From positions 4,278,001 to 4,342,000 of the forward strand of contig NZ_CP151087.1 in NCBI RefSeq assembly GCF_038396785.1: a DNA stretch of 64,000 bases, in the 5' to 3' direction. How positions within the stretch are numbered: position 1 is the first letter of the stretch; every line of letters begins with the position of its first letter. The DNA comes from Sphingobacterium thalpophilum. Lineage in GTDB: Bacteria; Bacteroidota; Bacteroidia; Sphingobacteriales; Sphingobacteriaceae. This document shows positions 24,830 to 34,825 of the stretch, piece by piece. The position numbers and the translations under genes are program-made. The notes under the pieces were generated by a model, which worked only from the letters and a program-made list of their open reading frames with translations, was not told where the DNA came from and made no database searches.

Positions 24830-26263
24830 ATGTACGATAATTTACAACATCCAATCTTTTCAATCATTAAGGAACTCGCCGAGACAACAAATACAGAATG
24901 TTATGTCATTGGGGGGTATGTTCGCGACTATATTATGAAGCGGCCTTTTAAGAATGATGTGGATATTGTTGTCGTCGGCAGCGGCATTGAATTTGCGACT
25001 TTATTGGGTGATAGGCTACATACTAAAGTGGCTGTCTACAAGAATTTTGGTACAGCAATGTTGGTTTATGAAGGACTCAATGTGGAGTTTGTCGGTGCCC
25101 GAAAGGAATCTTATCGTGCCAACTCGCGTAAGCCTATTGTGGAAGACGGTACCTTATCCGATGATCAAAATCGACGTGATTTTACGATCAACGCGATGGC
25201 GTTTTCTTTGAATAAAGCGGATTATGGTACTTTAGTGGATCCATTTGACGGCGTGCAGGATCTTGAACAGCGCGTTATTCGAACACCGTTGGATCCGATA
25301 GAAACGTTTTCCGATGATCCACTGCGTATGATGCGGGCTATCCGTTTTGCGACACAGCTAAATTTTAAAATCACGATTGATGCGATCAAAGCGATTAGCG
25401 ATACCAAAGAACGAATAAAGATTATCTCGAAAGAACGTATTATCGATGAAATCAATAAGATTATTCTCTCACCTAAGCCGTCAGTCGGTTTTAAATATCT
25501 TTTTGATACCGGTCTCCTGGAATTGATATTTCCGGCCATGTATAATTTACACGGAGTTGATGTCATTGATGGCAAAGGCCATAAAGATAATTTCTACCAT
25601 ACGTTGGAAGTGCTGGATAATGTATGTGAATTGTCTGAAGACCTCTGGTTACGTTGGGCAGCGATTATGCATGATATTGCTAAACCGGCAACAAAACGTT
25701 TCGATAAAAAGCTCGGCTGGACGTTTCATGGCCACGAAGATCGTGGTGCCCGTATGGTACCAAAGCTTTTTGCTGAATTGAAGCTGCCGCTCCATGAGAA
25801 AATGAAATTTGTGCAAAAGGTGGTACAATTGCATCTTCGGCCAATTGTCTTGGCGCAGGATATCGTAACAGATTCTGCTGTACGTCGTCTGTTGTTTGAG
25901 GCTGGCGATGATATTGAAGCCCTGATGATGTTATGTCATGCGGATGTGACCACAAAAAATGAGTTTAAAAAGAAGAAATATCGTCAGAATTTTGAACTTG
26001 TCAAACAAAAATTGAAGGATGTCGAAGAGCGGGACAAGGTTCGGAACTGGCAGCCGCCGATCAGTGGCGAGGATATCATGATCCTATTTGGCTTGGCACC
26101 AGGGCGTACTGTAGGGTTGCTGAAAAATTTGATTCGCGAGGCTATTTTAGAGGGCGAGATTCCAAATTCCAGAGTAGAAGCATACCAATTTTTGGTGAAA
26201 AAAGCAGGGGAAATGAACCTGACGATCAAAGAAGAAATCCCATTGGAAATTTCCAATTCTTAA
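24830..26263 (+). CDS. cca: CCA tRNA nucleotidyltransferase with HD domain
   Basis: The 477-residue class II enzyme adds or repairs the 3' CCA end of tRNA. The nucleotidyltransferase head shows YVIGGYVRDYIMKRPFKNDVDIVV, DGTLSDDQNRRDFTINAMA and the RNA-binding RMMRAIRFATQL. A C-terminal HD domain carries HDIAKPATKRF and a later HADV segment. Starting at 24830 gives the family N-terminus; the upstream in-frame ATG overlaps pdxA by 65 bp and is unlikely. The HD domain suggests additional phosphohydrolase activity, as known for related enzymes. Confidence 0.93.
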   Translation: MYDNLQHPIFSIIKELAETTNTECYVIGGYVRDYIMKRPFKNDVDIVVVGSGIEFATLLGDRLHTKVAVYKNFGTAMLVYEGLNVEFVGARKESYRANSRKPIVEDGTLSDDQNRRDFTINAMAFSLNKADYGTLVDPFDGVQDLEQRVIRTPLDPIETFSDDPLRMMRAIRFATQLNFKITIDAIKAISDTKERIKIISKERIIDEINKIILSPKPSVGFKYLFDTGLLELIFPAMYNLHGVDVIDGKGHKDNFYHTLEVLDNVCELSEDLWLRWAAIMHDIAKPATKRFDKKLGWTFHGHEDRGARMVPKLFAELKLPLHEKMKFVQKVVQLHLRPIVLAQDIVTDSAVRRLLFEAGDDIEALMMLCHADVTTKNEFKKKKYRQNFELVKQKLKDVEERDKVRNWQPPISGEDIMILFGLAPGRTVGLLKNLIREAILEGEIPNSRVEAYQFLVKKAGEMNLTIKEEIPLEISNS

Positions 26264-26308
26264 AATATAGTATTAATTTTAGAGGGTTAAAAGAAGAAAA
26301 TAGCAGAG

Positions 26309-26896
26309 ATGGCAATTTATAGATTTAGAGTTACTTTTGAGGATTATGAAGATGTATATCGTGAGATCGACATGCCTTCTAAAAGCACATTTATAGACCT
26401 ACATGAGGAAATCCATAAATCAACAGGTTATGCTGCAGATGCATCTTCCTCGTTCTATGTGAGCAATGATCAGTGGAAAAAGGGAACAGAGATTGCATTC
26501 AAGCCTACACAACGTAAAAAAGATGCTGAGGTATTGTTGATGGAGAATATCCGTTTAAGTAAGTTTATCGATGATCCACATCAGAAATTTTACTACGTTT
26601 ACAATTTTGATCGCCCTTATGATTTCCAGGTTGAATTGATCAAGATCTTGAAGGAAGAGGATGGAAAGGACTATCCGGCGTTGTTTAAATCTATGGGTCA
26701 GGTTCCCAAAACAATGACTGCTGCTAATTTTCCGGTCTCAGATGCTGTTGAAGAGGACGATTATGTGGAGGAAGACGATACGCAATATGGGGTCGATGAT
26801 GAAGACGAACTGGATGGCTTCGACAGTGATGGTGACGATGAGGGCGAAGAAGGTGAAGAGCGTGAAGAATCCAGCGGCTACGAAGACGAATATTAA
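26309..26896 (+). CDS. pRiA4b ORF-3-like / IS1096 TnpR-like protein with acidic tail
   Basis: The 195-residue protein opens MAIYRFRVTFEDYEDVYREIDMPS and contains YVSNDQWKKGTEI and FYYVYNFDRPYDFQVELI, the pattern of the plasmid pRiA4b ORF-3 family. The C-terminal 45 residues are almost entirely Asp/Glu/Gly with few hydrophobics. The family name refers to a passenger gene of IS1096, but no transposon ends are visible here, and the gene sits in a stable position between cca and miaA. Function is unknown; the acidic tail suggests a binding partner with positive charge. Confidence 0.7.
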   Translation: MAIYRFRVTFEDYEDVYREIDMPSKSTFIDLHEEIHKSTGYAADASSSFYVSNDQWKKGTEIAFKPTQRKKDAEVLLMENIRLSKFIDDPHQKFYYVYNFDRPYDFQVELIKILKEEDGKDYPALFKSMGQVPKTMTAANFPVSDAVEEDDYVEEDDTQYGVDDEDELDGFDSDGDDEGEEGEEREESSGYEDEY

Positions 26897-26941
26897 TTAA
26901 GAAGACTTTACAGGTTCTTTCGGCCTGTGAAGTGCTATATT

Positions 26942-27862
26942 ATGGCAAATAAAAAAACATTGATAGCCATTGTGGGGCCAACTGCTGTTGGTAAGACTAC
27001 AATGGCTATTTCATTGGCACAATATTTTAAAACAGCGATCATTTCGGCTGATTCCCGTCAGTTCTATCGGGAAATGTCTATTGGTACGGCTAAACCAGAT
27101 CCAGTGGAACTTGCTGCTGCTCCCCATTATTTCATTGATTCACACTCCATCACGCAGGATTATTCTGCAGGAGATTTTGAACGGGAGGCTTTACTGAAAC
27201 TAGAAGAGTTATTTCAATTGCATGACGTCGTCATTATGGTAGGTGGATCAGGCTTGTTTGTACGGGCCCTATGCGAAGGATTGGATGATCTACCCAAGGC
27301 CGGAGATGAAGTGCGCGAGCGACTTAATCATGAACTTGCAGTATTGGGATTGGAGGTCTTAAAAGATCGATTGAAAAGTATTGACCCTGCATATTTTGAA
27401 ACGGCAGACATCGATAATCCGCAACGTGTCGTACGGGCGCTTGAAGTTTTTGAGGCGACTGGTAAACCGATGTCATTTTACCATAAGAAAGATGTCGAGA
27501 AAAGACCTTTTGATATCCTTACCATTGGCTTGAATATGGATCGGGCGAACTTGTATGAAAGGATCAATTTACGTGTAGATTTGATGATGAAAAATGGCTT
27601 ACTGGACGAAGTGAAAGCTTTACTTCCTTTCAGAACGAAGCCTGCATTGCTCACTGTTGGCTACGCTGAGTTGTTTGATTATCTCGATGGCAAGCAGTCT
27701 TTGACGGAAGCGACCGAAAAAATCAAACAAAATTCGAGACGTTATGCCAAGCGACAGATTACATGGTTTAAAAAATATGGTAATACGCACTGGTTTCAAT
27801 CCCAGGAGACAGCTGCTATAATTGATTTTATTCAAAAGGAGCTGACAGGAGAGCATTCCTAA
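26942..27862 (+). CDS. miaA: tRNA dimethylallyltransferase
   Basis: The 306-residue enzyme transfers a dimethylallyl group to adenosine 37 of tRNAs that read codons beginning with U. The P-loop IVGPTAVGKTT, the substrate segment SADSRQFYREMSIGTAKP, and DNPQRVVRALEV with RRYAKRQITWFKK near the C-terminus are diagnostic. The start at 26942 gives the standard N-terminus MANKKTLIAI. Five upstream codons are open but poorly supported. Confidence 0.96.
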   Translation: MANKKTLIAIVGPTAVGKTTMAISLAQYFKTAIISADSRQFYREMSIGTAKPDPVELAAAPHYFIDSHSITQDYSAGDFEREALLKLEELFQLHDVVIMVGGSGLFVRALCEGLDDLPKAGDEVRERLNHELAVLGLEVLKDRLKSIDPAYFETADIDNPQRVVRALEVFEATGKPMSFYHKKDVEKRPFDILTIGLNMDRANLYERINLRVDLMMKNGLLDEVKALLPFRTKPALLTVGYAELFDYLDGKQSLTEATEKIKQNSRRYAKRQITWFKKYGNTHWFQSQETAAIIDFIQKELTGEHS

Positions 27863-27961
27863 GGATCTAGCAGCAGTGAACTAGATGTTATCCTCGAAGG
27901 TTCAGACGAGGTATATAGACCGCGTTTCAAGGTATGCATAACGTATATAGGCCATAAAAAA

Positions 27962-27994
27962 AGCCTTTGTTATTAATAACAAAGGCTTTTCTAT
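27962..27994. terminator. Bidirectional terminator between miaA and ilvE
   Basis: AGCCTTTGTTAT and ATAACAAAGGCT form a perfect 12-bp stem with A and T runs on the two sides, placed between converging genes. Confidence 0.88.
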
Positions 27995-28007
27995 TTTATT
28001 TTGGAAA

Positions 28008-29078
28008 TTACTTTACTAAATAGTTCCATCCGAATGGATCTTCTACTTTGCCATAGCGCAAGTCGTTGAGGTAATTCAAAACACGATTTGAAAACTCGCG
28101 GCCCTCTACTGGTGGCAAGTGGTAATCTTCTCCTTCAAAACCGATACGGCTGATATCCGTAATTGTGGCTGCAGTACCAGCTGCGAAAGCTTCAGTTACT
28201 GTACCGGCTTTAATACCGTCAATTAGTTCTTGAATAGATACCTTTCTCTGCTCGGCTTTATAACCCCATTTCTCCGCCAATTCCATAATTGTACGTCGTG
28301 TTACACCGTGTAAGATTGTATCACCATGTGGTGTAATAATCGTATCTCCAATGCGGAAAATAAGGTTTGCCGTACCTGCTTCTTCAATATATTTATGTTC
28401 AGAAGCATCTGTCCACATAATTTGGTCATAACCTTCATCATTGGCCAATTGTGTAGGGTAAAGCGATAATGCATAGTTACCTGCATTTTTAGAAAAGCCA
28501 ACACCACCTTCTGCTGCACGCGTATAGTAGGTCTCAACTTTTAAGCTGATTGCTTTGCTGTAATATGCGCCTACAGGGCCAGTGATAATGATAAATTTGT
28601 ATGACTTTGAAGGGTGTACACCTAATGCTGCTTCTGTTGCGAACATAAAAGGACGGATGTACAATGATGAACCTTCTTTTGCCGGGATCCAGTTACGATC
28701 GATGTCCAATAGTTTGCTTAGGCCATCCATAAAAATCTCCTCAGGTACCTCCGGCATTTGAAGCCGTGCGGCAGATTTGTTGAATCTTTCCCAGTTTCTG
28801 TCCGGACGGAAGATACTCACTGTTCCATCTGCAAATTTATAAGCTTTGATTCCTTCAAAGATCGCTTGACCATAATGTAAAGCGGACATCGAAGGACTAA
28901 TACTGATATCTCCATAAGGGACGATGCTGACATCTTTCCATTCACCGTCATCATAGTTTGCGACCAGCATGTGGTCGGATAAAATCTTTCCGAATTTTAG
29001 ATTGTCGAAATCTACTTGCGAGAGTCTTGAATTTTGAGTTGGCTCTACGCGAATTGAATAGTTCTCTGTCGCGTTCAT
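28008..29078 (-). CDS. ilvE: Branched-chain amino acid aminotransferase
   Basis: The 356-residue class IV PLP enzyme performs the last step of valine, leucine and isoleucine synthesis. Features include ALHYGQAIFEGIKAYKFADG, SLYIRPFMFATEAALGV, the EEAGTANLIFRIGDT block of the cofactor site, and HGVTRRTIMELA. The PLP lysine lies in the FSKNAGNYA segment. Length and motifs fit the BCAT subgroup of Bacteroidota. It is monocistronic with a leader of unknown length. Confidence 0.94.
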   Translation of the reverse strand: MNATENYSIRVEPTQNSRLSQVDFDNLKFGKILSDHMLVANYDDGEWKDVSIVPYGDISISPSMSALHYGQAIFEGIKAYKFADGTVSIFRPDRNWERFNKSAARLQMPEVPEEIFMDGLSKLLDIDRNWIPAKEGSSLYIRPFMFATEAALGVHPSKSYKFIIITGPVGAYYSKAISLKVETYYTRAAEGGVGFSKNAGNYALSLYPTQLANDEGYDQIMWTDASEHKYIEEAGTANLIFRIGDTIITPHGDTILHGVTRRTIMELAEKWGYKAEQRKVSIQELIDGIKAGTVTEAFAAGTAATITDISRIGFEGEDYHLPPVEGREFSNRVLNYLNDLRYGKVEDPFGWNYLVK

Positions 29079-29751
29079 CTTATTTTTTAATTACTTAGGC
29101 TAAGTTAGGAAAAAAATGAAATATAAGTTGCACCTGTACCCGGATAATTTACCCGCGTTGATATGCCTTTTATTTCGGACAGTTGTTCCCTATTTTACTA
29201 CACTTTTTTTGAAATGGAAGAATTTTACTTCATATTTCTCGACTAGACTGTATTAATAATTAAATGTGTTAAGTATTTATTAATTAATACCGTGATTCCA
29301 TATTATGGCATAAAGTTTGGCCATAAAGAATGCGGTCCTATAGATGGGCTTTTTGGTCCGCAGTAACGCTATAAAATCACTTATCATAAAAATAAACTTA
29401 ATATGGAATTGACTCACAGTCTTAACAAAAGTAGTGAAGTAACATCAGGCGACAATCGCTCCGTGTTACAGGGTGAAGTTGAAGTTCAGAAGAAAGGTAT
29501 TTCTATGAATTTTATCCTTGGTTTTTTTGTTTTTTTATATAAAACGGCAATTAAACCTTAACAAACCTCCATTATAGTCTAAGCTTTCTTGAGCTTACCA
29601 ATTAGACGAACGCACAGCGGTTCTTTAAAACAACAAAATTCAGCAATACGAGATTAGCCAAAATAAGGGAATCCAAAAATTTTGGCTAATCTCCAGCCGG
29701 AGACCCCCTATTATTCGGTTAATGTGCGGAATATTTTAGTCTGTATGCCGA
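29079..29751. other. Intergenic region of about 670 bases with a doubtful 52-codon frame
   Basis: A plus-strand frame at 29403-29561 could encode MELTHSLNKSSEVTSGDNRS and a hydrophobic tail, but it has no clear ribosome-binding site, no neighbours to support it and is rich in low-complexity sequence. I see no RNA or repeat here. The region separates two minus-strand genes and may contain the promoter of ilvE. Confidence 0.35.
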
Positions 29752-31266
29752 TTATTCGGCTAGTATTTTCAACAGCGGGTCGAGATATTCGCGACTATTG
29801 CTCAATCTTGGAACCTTATTTTGTCCACCTAGCTTACCTCTTGATTTCATCCATTTATAGAACGTATCTTCGGGCGCATTGTGTACAATAGGTGGTCGTA
29901 GGGCCATATTCTTAAAACGTTTGGCGTCATAATCCGAATTGATTTCACGGAGTTTAGCATCCAATATTTCACAAAAACGCCTAAAATCATTGGGTTGTTG
30001 TTCAAATTCTATCACCCATTCATGTGCTCCGGCTTCGGCATCTTTAAAATAGACAGGTCCAGCGGTATAATCTTTTATACGTGCCTGTGTCAACTTGCTC
30101 GCTTCGGCCAGCGCCTGTTCGGCGTTGTCAACAATAACCTCTTCGCCAAAGGTGTTAATGTATTGTTTGGTACGTCCGGAGATCTGAAAACGATAAGGGG
30201 ATAATGATGTAAACTTGATGGTATCTCCGATTTTATAACGCCACAAACCAGCATTCGTTGAAATGATCAATGCATAGTTTTTGCCAAGCTCCACCTGATC
30301 CAAACGTAAGGTTGACGGATTTTCTTCGTGCATTCGCTCAGTAGGTAAGAATTCGTAATAAATACCATAATCTAGCATAAGCAGAAGATCTTCCGAATCC
30401 GATTGATCTTGTAAACCAAAATATCCTTCTGAGGCATTATAATTCTCTAGATAATACATATTGTCAGAAGGGATCAATTTTTGGAATTGCTCGCGATAAG
30501 GTTTGAAGCTCACTCCGCCATGCCCATAAAACTCTAGATTTGGCCATACCTCCAAGAGGTTGTCTTTGCCTGTAATCTCAAGAATACGTTTGGCCATAAC
30601 AATATTCCATGTCGGTACGCCAGCTAGACTCGTTACGTTTTCTTTGAGTGTAATTTGGGCAATCTGTTCAATTTTCTCTTCAAAGTTTGGATTTAAAGTA
30701 ACCTCCATATTGGGCGTTCGCTTAAATTCTGCCCAGAACGGAAGGTTACGGATGAGGATTGATGAAAGATCGCCGTAGTAGGAATCCGGACTGAAATTGT
30801 TGATTTGTGAAGAACCACCAATAACAACAGATTTTCCCGTAAATACGCGATTTTCGGGTCTATTATGACAATAGATTGTAAGCATATCTTTACCGCCCTG
30901 GAAGTGACACTCTTCGAGTGCTTCCTCACTAACGGGAATAAATTTGCTACGGTCAGATGTGGTGCCTGAGGACTTGGCAAACCATTTGATATCAGAAGGC
31001 CACAGGATATTCTGTTCGCCTTTTATCATGCGATCAACGTAGCCCTTAATATCATCATAGTCCTGTATAGGGACACGTTCTTTGAAGATTTCGGGCGTTA
31101 ATATACTTGTATAATCGTATTTTTTTCCCCATTCCGTAGCTTCAGCAGTGGCAATTAAACTCTGAAACCATTCTTCTTGTACATCGTGTGGGTATTTCAT
31201 GAAAAGTTCAATCTGGTGAATTCTTTTTTTCATGAACCAAGTAAAAATGGAGTTTAATAAGGCCAT
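29752..31266 (-). CDS. GH3-family acyl-adenylate/amide synthetase-like protein
   Basis: The 504-residue protein is homologous to plant GH3 amide synthetases and their bacterial counterparts. Visible segments are FAKSSGTTSDRSKFIPVSEEAL (phosphate-binding), the central FYGHGGVSFKPYREQF, and YKIGDTIKFTSLSPYRFQISGRTKQYINTFGEE (nucleotide and hinge region). Bacterial substrates are unknown. It lies 22 bp downstream of lptB in one transcript. The combination with LPS transport is frequent in Bacteroidota but unexplained. Confidence 0.85.
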   Translation of the reverse strand: MALLNSIFTWFMKKRIHQIELFMKYPHDVQEEWFQSLIATAEATEWGKKYDYTSILTPEIFKERVPIQDYDDIKGYVDRMIKGEQNILWPSDIKWFAKSSGTTSDRSKFIPVSEEALEECHFQGGKDMLTIYCHNRPENRVFTGKSVVIGGSSQINNFSPDSYYGDLSSILIRNLPFWAEFKRTPNMEVTLNPNFEEKIEQIAQITLKENVTSLAGVPTWNIVMAKRILEITGKDNLLEVWPNLEFYGHGGVSFKPYREQFQKLIPSDNMYYLENYNASEGYFGLQDQSDSEDLLLMLDYGIYYEFLPTERMHEENPSTLRLDQVELGKNYALIISTNAGLWRYKIGDTIKFTSLSPYRFQISGRTKQYINTFGEEVIVDNAEQALAEASKLTQARIKDYTAGPVYFKDAEAGAHEWVIEFEQQPNDFRRFCEILDAKLREINSDYDAKRFKNMALRPPIVHNAPEDTFYKWMKSRGKLGGQNKVPRLSNSREYLDPLLKILAE

Positions 31267-31288
31267 AGGGGGAGAGATTCTTTAATCT

Positions 31289-32023
31289 TTAAAATTTTTT
31301 CCTTCTTAATTCAAAATGTCTACCGAGATAAAATTTACGGGCAAGCTCATTATCTGCAATTTCCTCAGGTGTACCCGTCAGCATAATCTTTCCTTCGGTC
31401 AGGAGATAGGCCCTGTCCGTAATAGATAGCGTTTCCTGTACGTTGTGGTCGGTAATTAAGATGCCAATGTTACGGGTTTTGAGCTTGGCTACGATCGTCT
31501 GAATTTCTTCTACGGCAATCGGGTCAACCCCTGCAAAAGGTTCATCCAGAAGAATAAAGGATGGATTAGCAGCTAATGCTCGCGCAATTTCGGTACGTCG
31601 ACGCTCACCACCGGACAACAAATCACCTCTGTTTTTACGGACACGGTGTAAGCTGAATTCTGTGAGTAGTTCTTCCAATTTTGCCAAACGTTCTTCTTTA
31701 TTCGGATAATGGATTTCTAATACAGCCAGGATGTTGTTTTCTACGGAGAGCTTCCGAAAAACCGATGCTTCCTGAGCGAGATAACCTATCCCACGTTGTG
31801 CGCGTTGATACATCGCATCCTGCGTAATCTCCTGATCGTCGAGAAATACTTTCCCTTCATTGGGCTTGATAAGACCAACAATCATATAGAATGAGGTCGT
31901 TTTTCCTGCCCCATTAGGGCCCAATAACCCGACAATCTCGCCTTGTTCCACATGGAAGGAAACATTGTTGACAACGGTACGCTGCTTATATTTTTTTATG
32001 AGATGTTCTGCCTTTAAAATCAT
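31289..32023 (-). CDS. lptB: LPS export ABC transporter ATPase
   Basis: The 244-residue ATPase powers extraction of lipopolysaccharide by the LptBFGC complex. It has Walker A (LLGPNGAGKTT), the signature LSGGERRRTEIARALA, Walker B (FILLDEPFAGVDPIA) and the H-loop in ITDHNVQETLSI, all in LptB-typical form. No LptF/G genes are adjacent. The start at 32023 agrees with the family N-terminus MILKAEHL. Confidence 0.95.
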   Translation of the reverse strand: MILKAEHLIKKYKQRTVVNNVSFHVEQGEIVGLLGPNGAGKTTSFYMIVGLIKPNEGKVFLDDQEITQDAMYQRAQRGIGYLAQEASVFRKLSVENNILAVLEIHYPNKEERLAKLEELLTEFSLHRVRKNRGDLLSGGERRRTEIARALAANPSFILLDEPFAGVDPIAVEEIQTIVAKLKTRNIGILITDHNVQETLSITDRAYLLTEGKIMLTGTPEEIADNELARKFYLGRHFELRRKKF

Positions 32024-32178
32024 CTTCGTGGAATGTCTTGTGTTGTATGTATCTGTTCAATAGGACTACTTAAGAACCCTCACCGTTCTTTCATGCCTGG
32101 TATCTAATCCAGTATGAGGGTTTTATGCCTGACCAAATCTTGTGTAAATATATTTAATATCTTCTTACTATTGCAATA

Positions 32179-33879
32179 CTAATACTTAATCCCTTTGATG
32201 TTTAGCTGTAAGTTTCTTTTGTTGCGCCACACATTCTCTTCAATGCTGTAACAGATGTCAAAACTTTGCCCAGAATTGATGTGTGTGATATGTTCTGCCA
32301 GTCCAAAACCGATACAGTCAAATGAAGGAGAGTCTTCTTGAATAACCGTCATCTTGAGGTGATTGGTGCCTACAATAAAAGCTTGTCCTACTGCATTTAC
32401 CTTTTTACTGAGGAAAATAGGAGATTCATTTTGGGGCCCGAAAGGTTCAAACTGCTGGAGAATACGAAAGAACTTAGCGTCGATATCCTTCAACGCTAGC
32501 TTAGCATCGATCAAAATTTCTTGGGTCAGCATTTCAGGACTGATACGTCGCGATACCACTTCCTCAAAACGATCCTGGAATAGCGTGACATTATCTAAGG
32601 ACATCGTTAGTCCGGCAGCATATTTATGACCACCAAATTGCTCCAACAAGTCAGCGCATTCGCTTAAGGCTTCATACAAGTCAAAACCCAGTACCGAACG
32701 GCAGGAACCTGCAATATGACCATTTGTTTCGGTCAATATAATCGTCGGACGGTAATATTTTTCGGTCAGTCGGGAAGCGACAATACCAATGACACCTTTG
32801 TGCCAGTCGGCTTTATACAACACCGTGGATTTTCGGCTTTTAAGAAGAACATTATCCTCAATCAGTGCAAGCGCTTCTTCTGTTATTTTGAGATCAAAGT
32901 CTTTCCGTACATTGTTTTGATCGTCTATGCTCGAACTGAAATCTTTGGCTTCTTGCAGCGATTTGGAGATTAAAAGTTTGACGGCGTCCTTAGCATGGTC
33001 TATTCTGCCCGCTGCATTGATGCGGGGCCCGATCTGGAACACGATGTCATTCACTGTAAAGATCTTCGTTCGATTATTGGATAAATCAATCAGTGCCTTT
33101 AGTCCGACGCAGGGATTCGTATTGAGTTTAATGAGACCAAAGTGGCTGAGTATTCTATTTTCGCCGGTAATAGGAACAATGTCCGAAGCAATACTCACGG
33201 CCACAAGATCCAAAAACTGATAACAGGCATTGATATCCATGCCATTGGTGAGTATAAAAGCCTGAATAATCTTAAAGCCTATTCCACAACCTGAAAGTTC
33301 TTTGTAAGGGTATTCACAGTCTGCACGCTTGGGATCTAACACGGCGTAGGCTTTGGGAAGTTCCTCACCGGGAAGGTGGTGATCGCCAATGATAAAATCA
33401 ATTCCTTTGCTATTTGCGTAATCTATTTTATCGATTGCCTTGATACCGCAGTCCAATGCAATAATTAAGCTGAAACCATTTGCTGCGGCATAGTCAATAC
33501 CCTGTGTGGAGATTCCATAGCCTTCGGCATAGCGGTCTGGAATATAAAACTCCAGCTGGCTATGAAATTCCCTGAAAAAACTATAAACAACGGCAACAGC
33601 TGTTGTACCGTCTACGTCATAGTCTCCATAGATGAGTATTTTTTCTTTGTTGCCAATGGCTTGGATGATCCGGGTGATGGCTTTTTCCATGTCCCGCATC
33701 AAAAATGGATCGTGCAAATCCGATAATTGAGGCCTAAAAAACTGCTTTGATTCGTCAAAAGTCTCCACTCCTCTGCTCACGAGCAACTCTGCCAAGACAG
33801 TGTTGATGTTTAATTCCTCGCGCAGTTTGTTGGTTATTTTGACATCAGTTTTAGATTTTAGTACCCACCTTTTTTGCAT
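32179..33879 (-). CDS. recJ: Single-stranded-DNA-specific exonuclease
   Basis: The 566-residue 5'-3' exonuclease works in recombination and mismatch repair. The DHH phosphoesterase core shows ILIYGDYDVDGTTAV, IALDCGIKA, IIGDHHLPGE and the DHHA1 motif region GRIDHAKDAV plus FGGHKYAAGLTM. A C-terminal OB-like RecJ domain completes it. The start MQKRWVLKSKTD at 33879 is family-like; an ATG four codons earlier is not needed. Its gene lies 155 bp upstream of lptB and may be a separate unit. Confidence 0.95.
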   Translation of the reverse strand: MQKRWVLKSKTDVKITNKLREELNINTVLAELLVSRGVETFDESKQFFRPQLSDLHDPFLMRDMEKAITRIIQAIGNKEKILIYGDYDVDGTTAVAVVYSFFREFHSQLEFYIPDRYAEGYGISTQGIDYAAANGFSLIIALDCGIKAIDKIDYANSKGIDFIIGDHHLPGEELPKAYAVLDPKRADCEYPYKELSGCGIGFKIIQAFILTNGMDINACYQFLDLVAVSIASDIVPITGENRILSHFGLIKLNTNPCVGLKALIDLSNNRTKIFTVNDIVFQIGPRINAAGRIDHAKDAVKLLISKSLQEAKDFSSSIDDQNNVRKDFDLKITEEALALIEDNVLLKSRKSTVLYKADWHKGVIGIVASRLTEKYYRPTIILTETNGHIAGSCRSVLGFDLYEALSECADLLEQFGGHKYAAGLTMSLDNVTLFQDRFEEVVSRRISPEMLTQEILIDAKLALKDIDAKFFRILQQFEPFGPQNESPIFLSKKVNAVGQAFIVGTNHLKMTVIQEDSPSFDCIGFGLAEHITHINSGQSFDICYSIEENVWRNKRNLQLNIKGIKY

Positions 33880-33993
33880 ATCTTTGCACAATATTTTAAG
33901 TGTAAATATACGTTTTAAGGCTGGACTTACCTAATTCCTAAACCCGGTATTGATCCGCTGTTGCTTAACGTGCATATTCCCAATGTTTTAAAT

Positions 33994-34776
33994 ATGGTGC
34001 AGGCTTATTCTTTATATGAAGGTTCTTTTTCAGTCGACAAAAGCAGAAAATTTATACCCTTTGATCCGTTAATAGACAAGCCCCAGGACCGGCCAGGCTC
34101 CCTATTTATTCAAGTTCACCCCTTTTTGATCGAAACTGATGCGGGACTTGTGCTCTGTGATACCGGTCTTGGCTATACCGATGACAGTGCTGTGCTACAA
34201 CTGCATCATAATATCCGTAAGTTGGGTTTCAGACCAGAAGATGTAAAATATGTACTGATGTCTCATCTTCATAAGGATCATGCTGGGGGGATGGTCACAT
34301 TTGAAAACGGAACCGGACGCATCGCATTTCCTGAAGCCGAATATATTGTTCAACGTGGCGAGTGGGAAGATGCTTATTCAGGCATCTCCAGTTCATATAG
34401 AACCGAGATTTTTGATGTGATTCAGCGCAGTGGAAATTTGGTTCTGGTGGAAGGTGAAGGAAGAATAAATGCAGAAATCAGCTATGCGCTCAATGGTGGA
34501 CATACAGCACATCATCAGTCGTTTCATATTCAAACGGGCGACCAGCACTATTTCTTTGGCGGAGATGTATTACCTGAGCCTGAAGAAATTTTCCATAACT
34601 ATGTTGCCAAATATGATTTTGATGGTCGGCGTTCCAAAGAGCTACGTCAGGAGTACTGGGCAGAAGGTGCACCAGCGGGCTGGATTTTTTTGTTTTACCA
34701 TTCAAAAAATATAACCATTGGTCGTAGTCAGATCCGGGAAGATGGCACCTATAAACTGATTGAAGCAAAGTCGTAA
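33994..34776 (+). CDS. MBL-fold metallohydrolase
   Basis: The 260-residue protein has the metal-binding signature MSHLHKDHAGG, an upstream LCDTGLGYT strand, and later LNGGHTAHHQSF and FFGGDVLPEP segments that supply further metal ligands. It resembles glyoxalase II or lactonase-like members, but the substrate is not predictable. A TTG codon at 33961 would add eleven residues (LNVHIPNVLN); the ATG at 33994 is preferred because family members begin close to it. It diverges from recJ. Confidence 0.85.
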   Translation: MVQAYSLYEGSFSVDKSRKFIPFDPLIDKPQDRPGSLFIQVHPFLIETDAGLVLCDTGLGYTDDSAVLQLHHNIRKLGFRPEDVKYVLMSHLHKDHAGGMVTFENGTGRIAFPEAEYIVQRGEWEDAYSGISSSYRTEIFDVIQRSGNLVLVEGEGRINAEISYALNGGHTAHHQSFHIQTGDQHYFFGGDVLPEPEEIFHNYVAKYDFDGRRSKELRQEYWAEGAPAGWIFLFYHSKNITIGRSQIREDGTYKLIEAKS

Positions 34777-34779
34777 AAG

Positions 34780-34818
34780 AAAAAACCTCCATGGCCTTTG
34801 GGCTCATGAAGGTTTTTT
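34780..34818. terminator. Bidirectional terminator
   Basis: AAAAAACCTCCATG and CATGAAGGTTTTTT pair around an 11-base loop, with A and T runs serving both converging genes. Confidence 0.8.
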
Positions 34819-34825
34819 GGAAGGT

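Noticed and set aside
26905..26930. The small stem TTACAGG/CCTGTGAA before miaA as a terminator
   Set aside because: It has no T-run and the gap between the two genes is very short, so read-through into miaA is more likely.
29403..29561. A 52-codon gene in the ilvE upstream region
   Set aside because: There is no ribosome-binding site, no recognisable family and a low-complexity tail; it is mentioned only as part of the intergenic entry.
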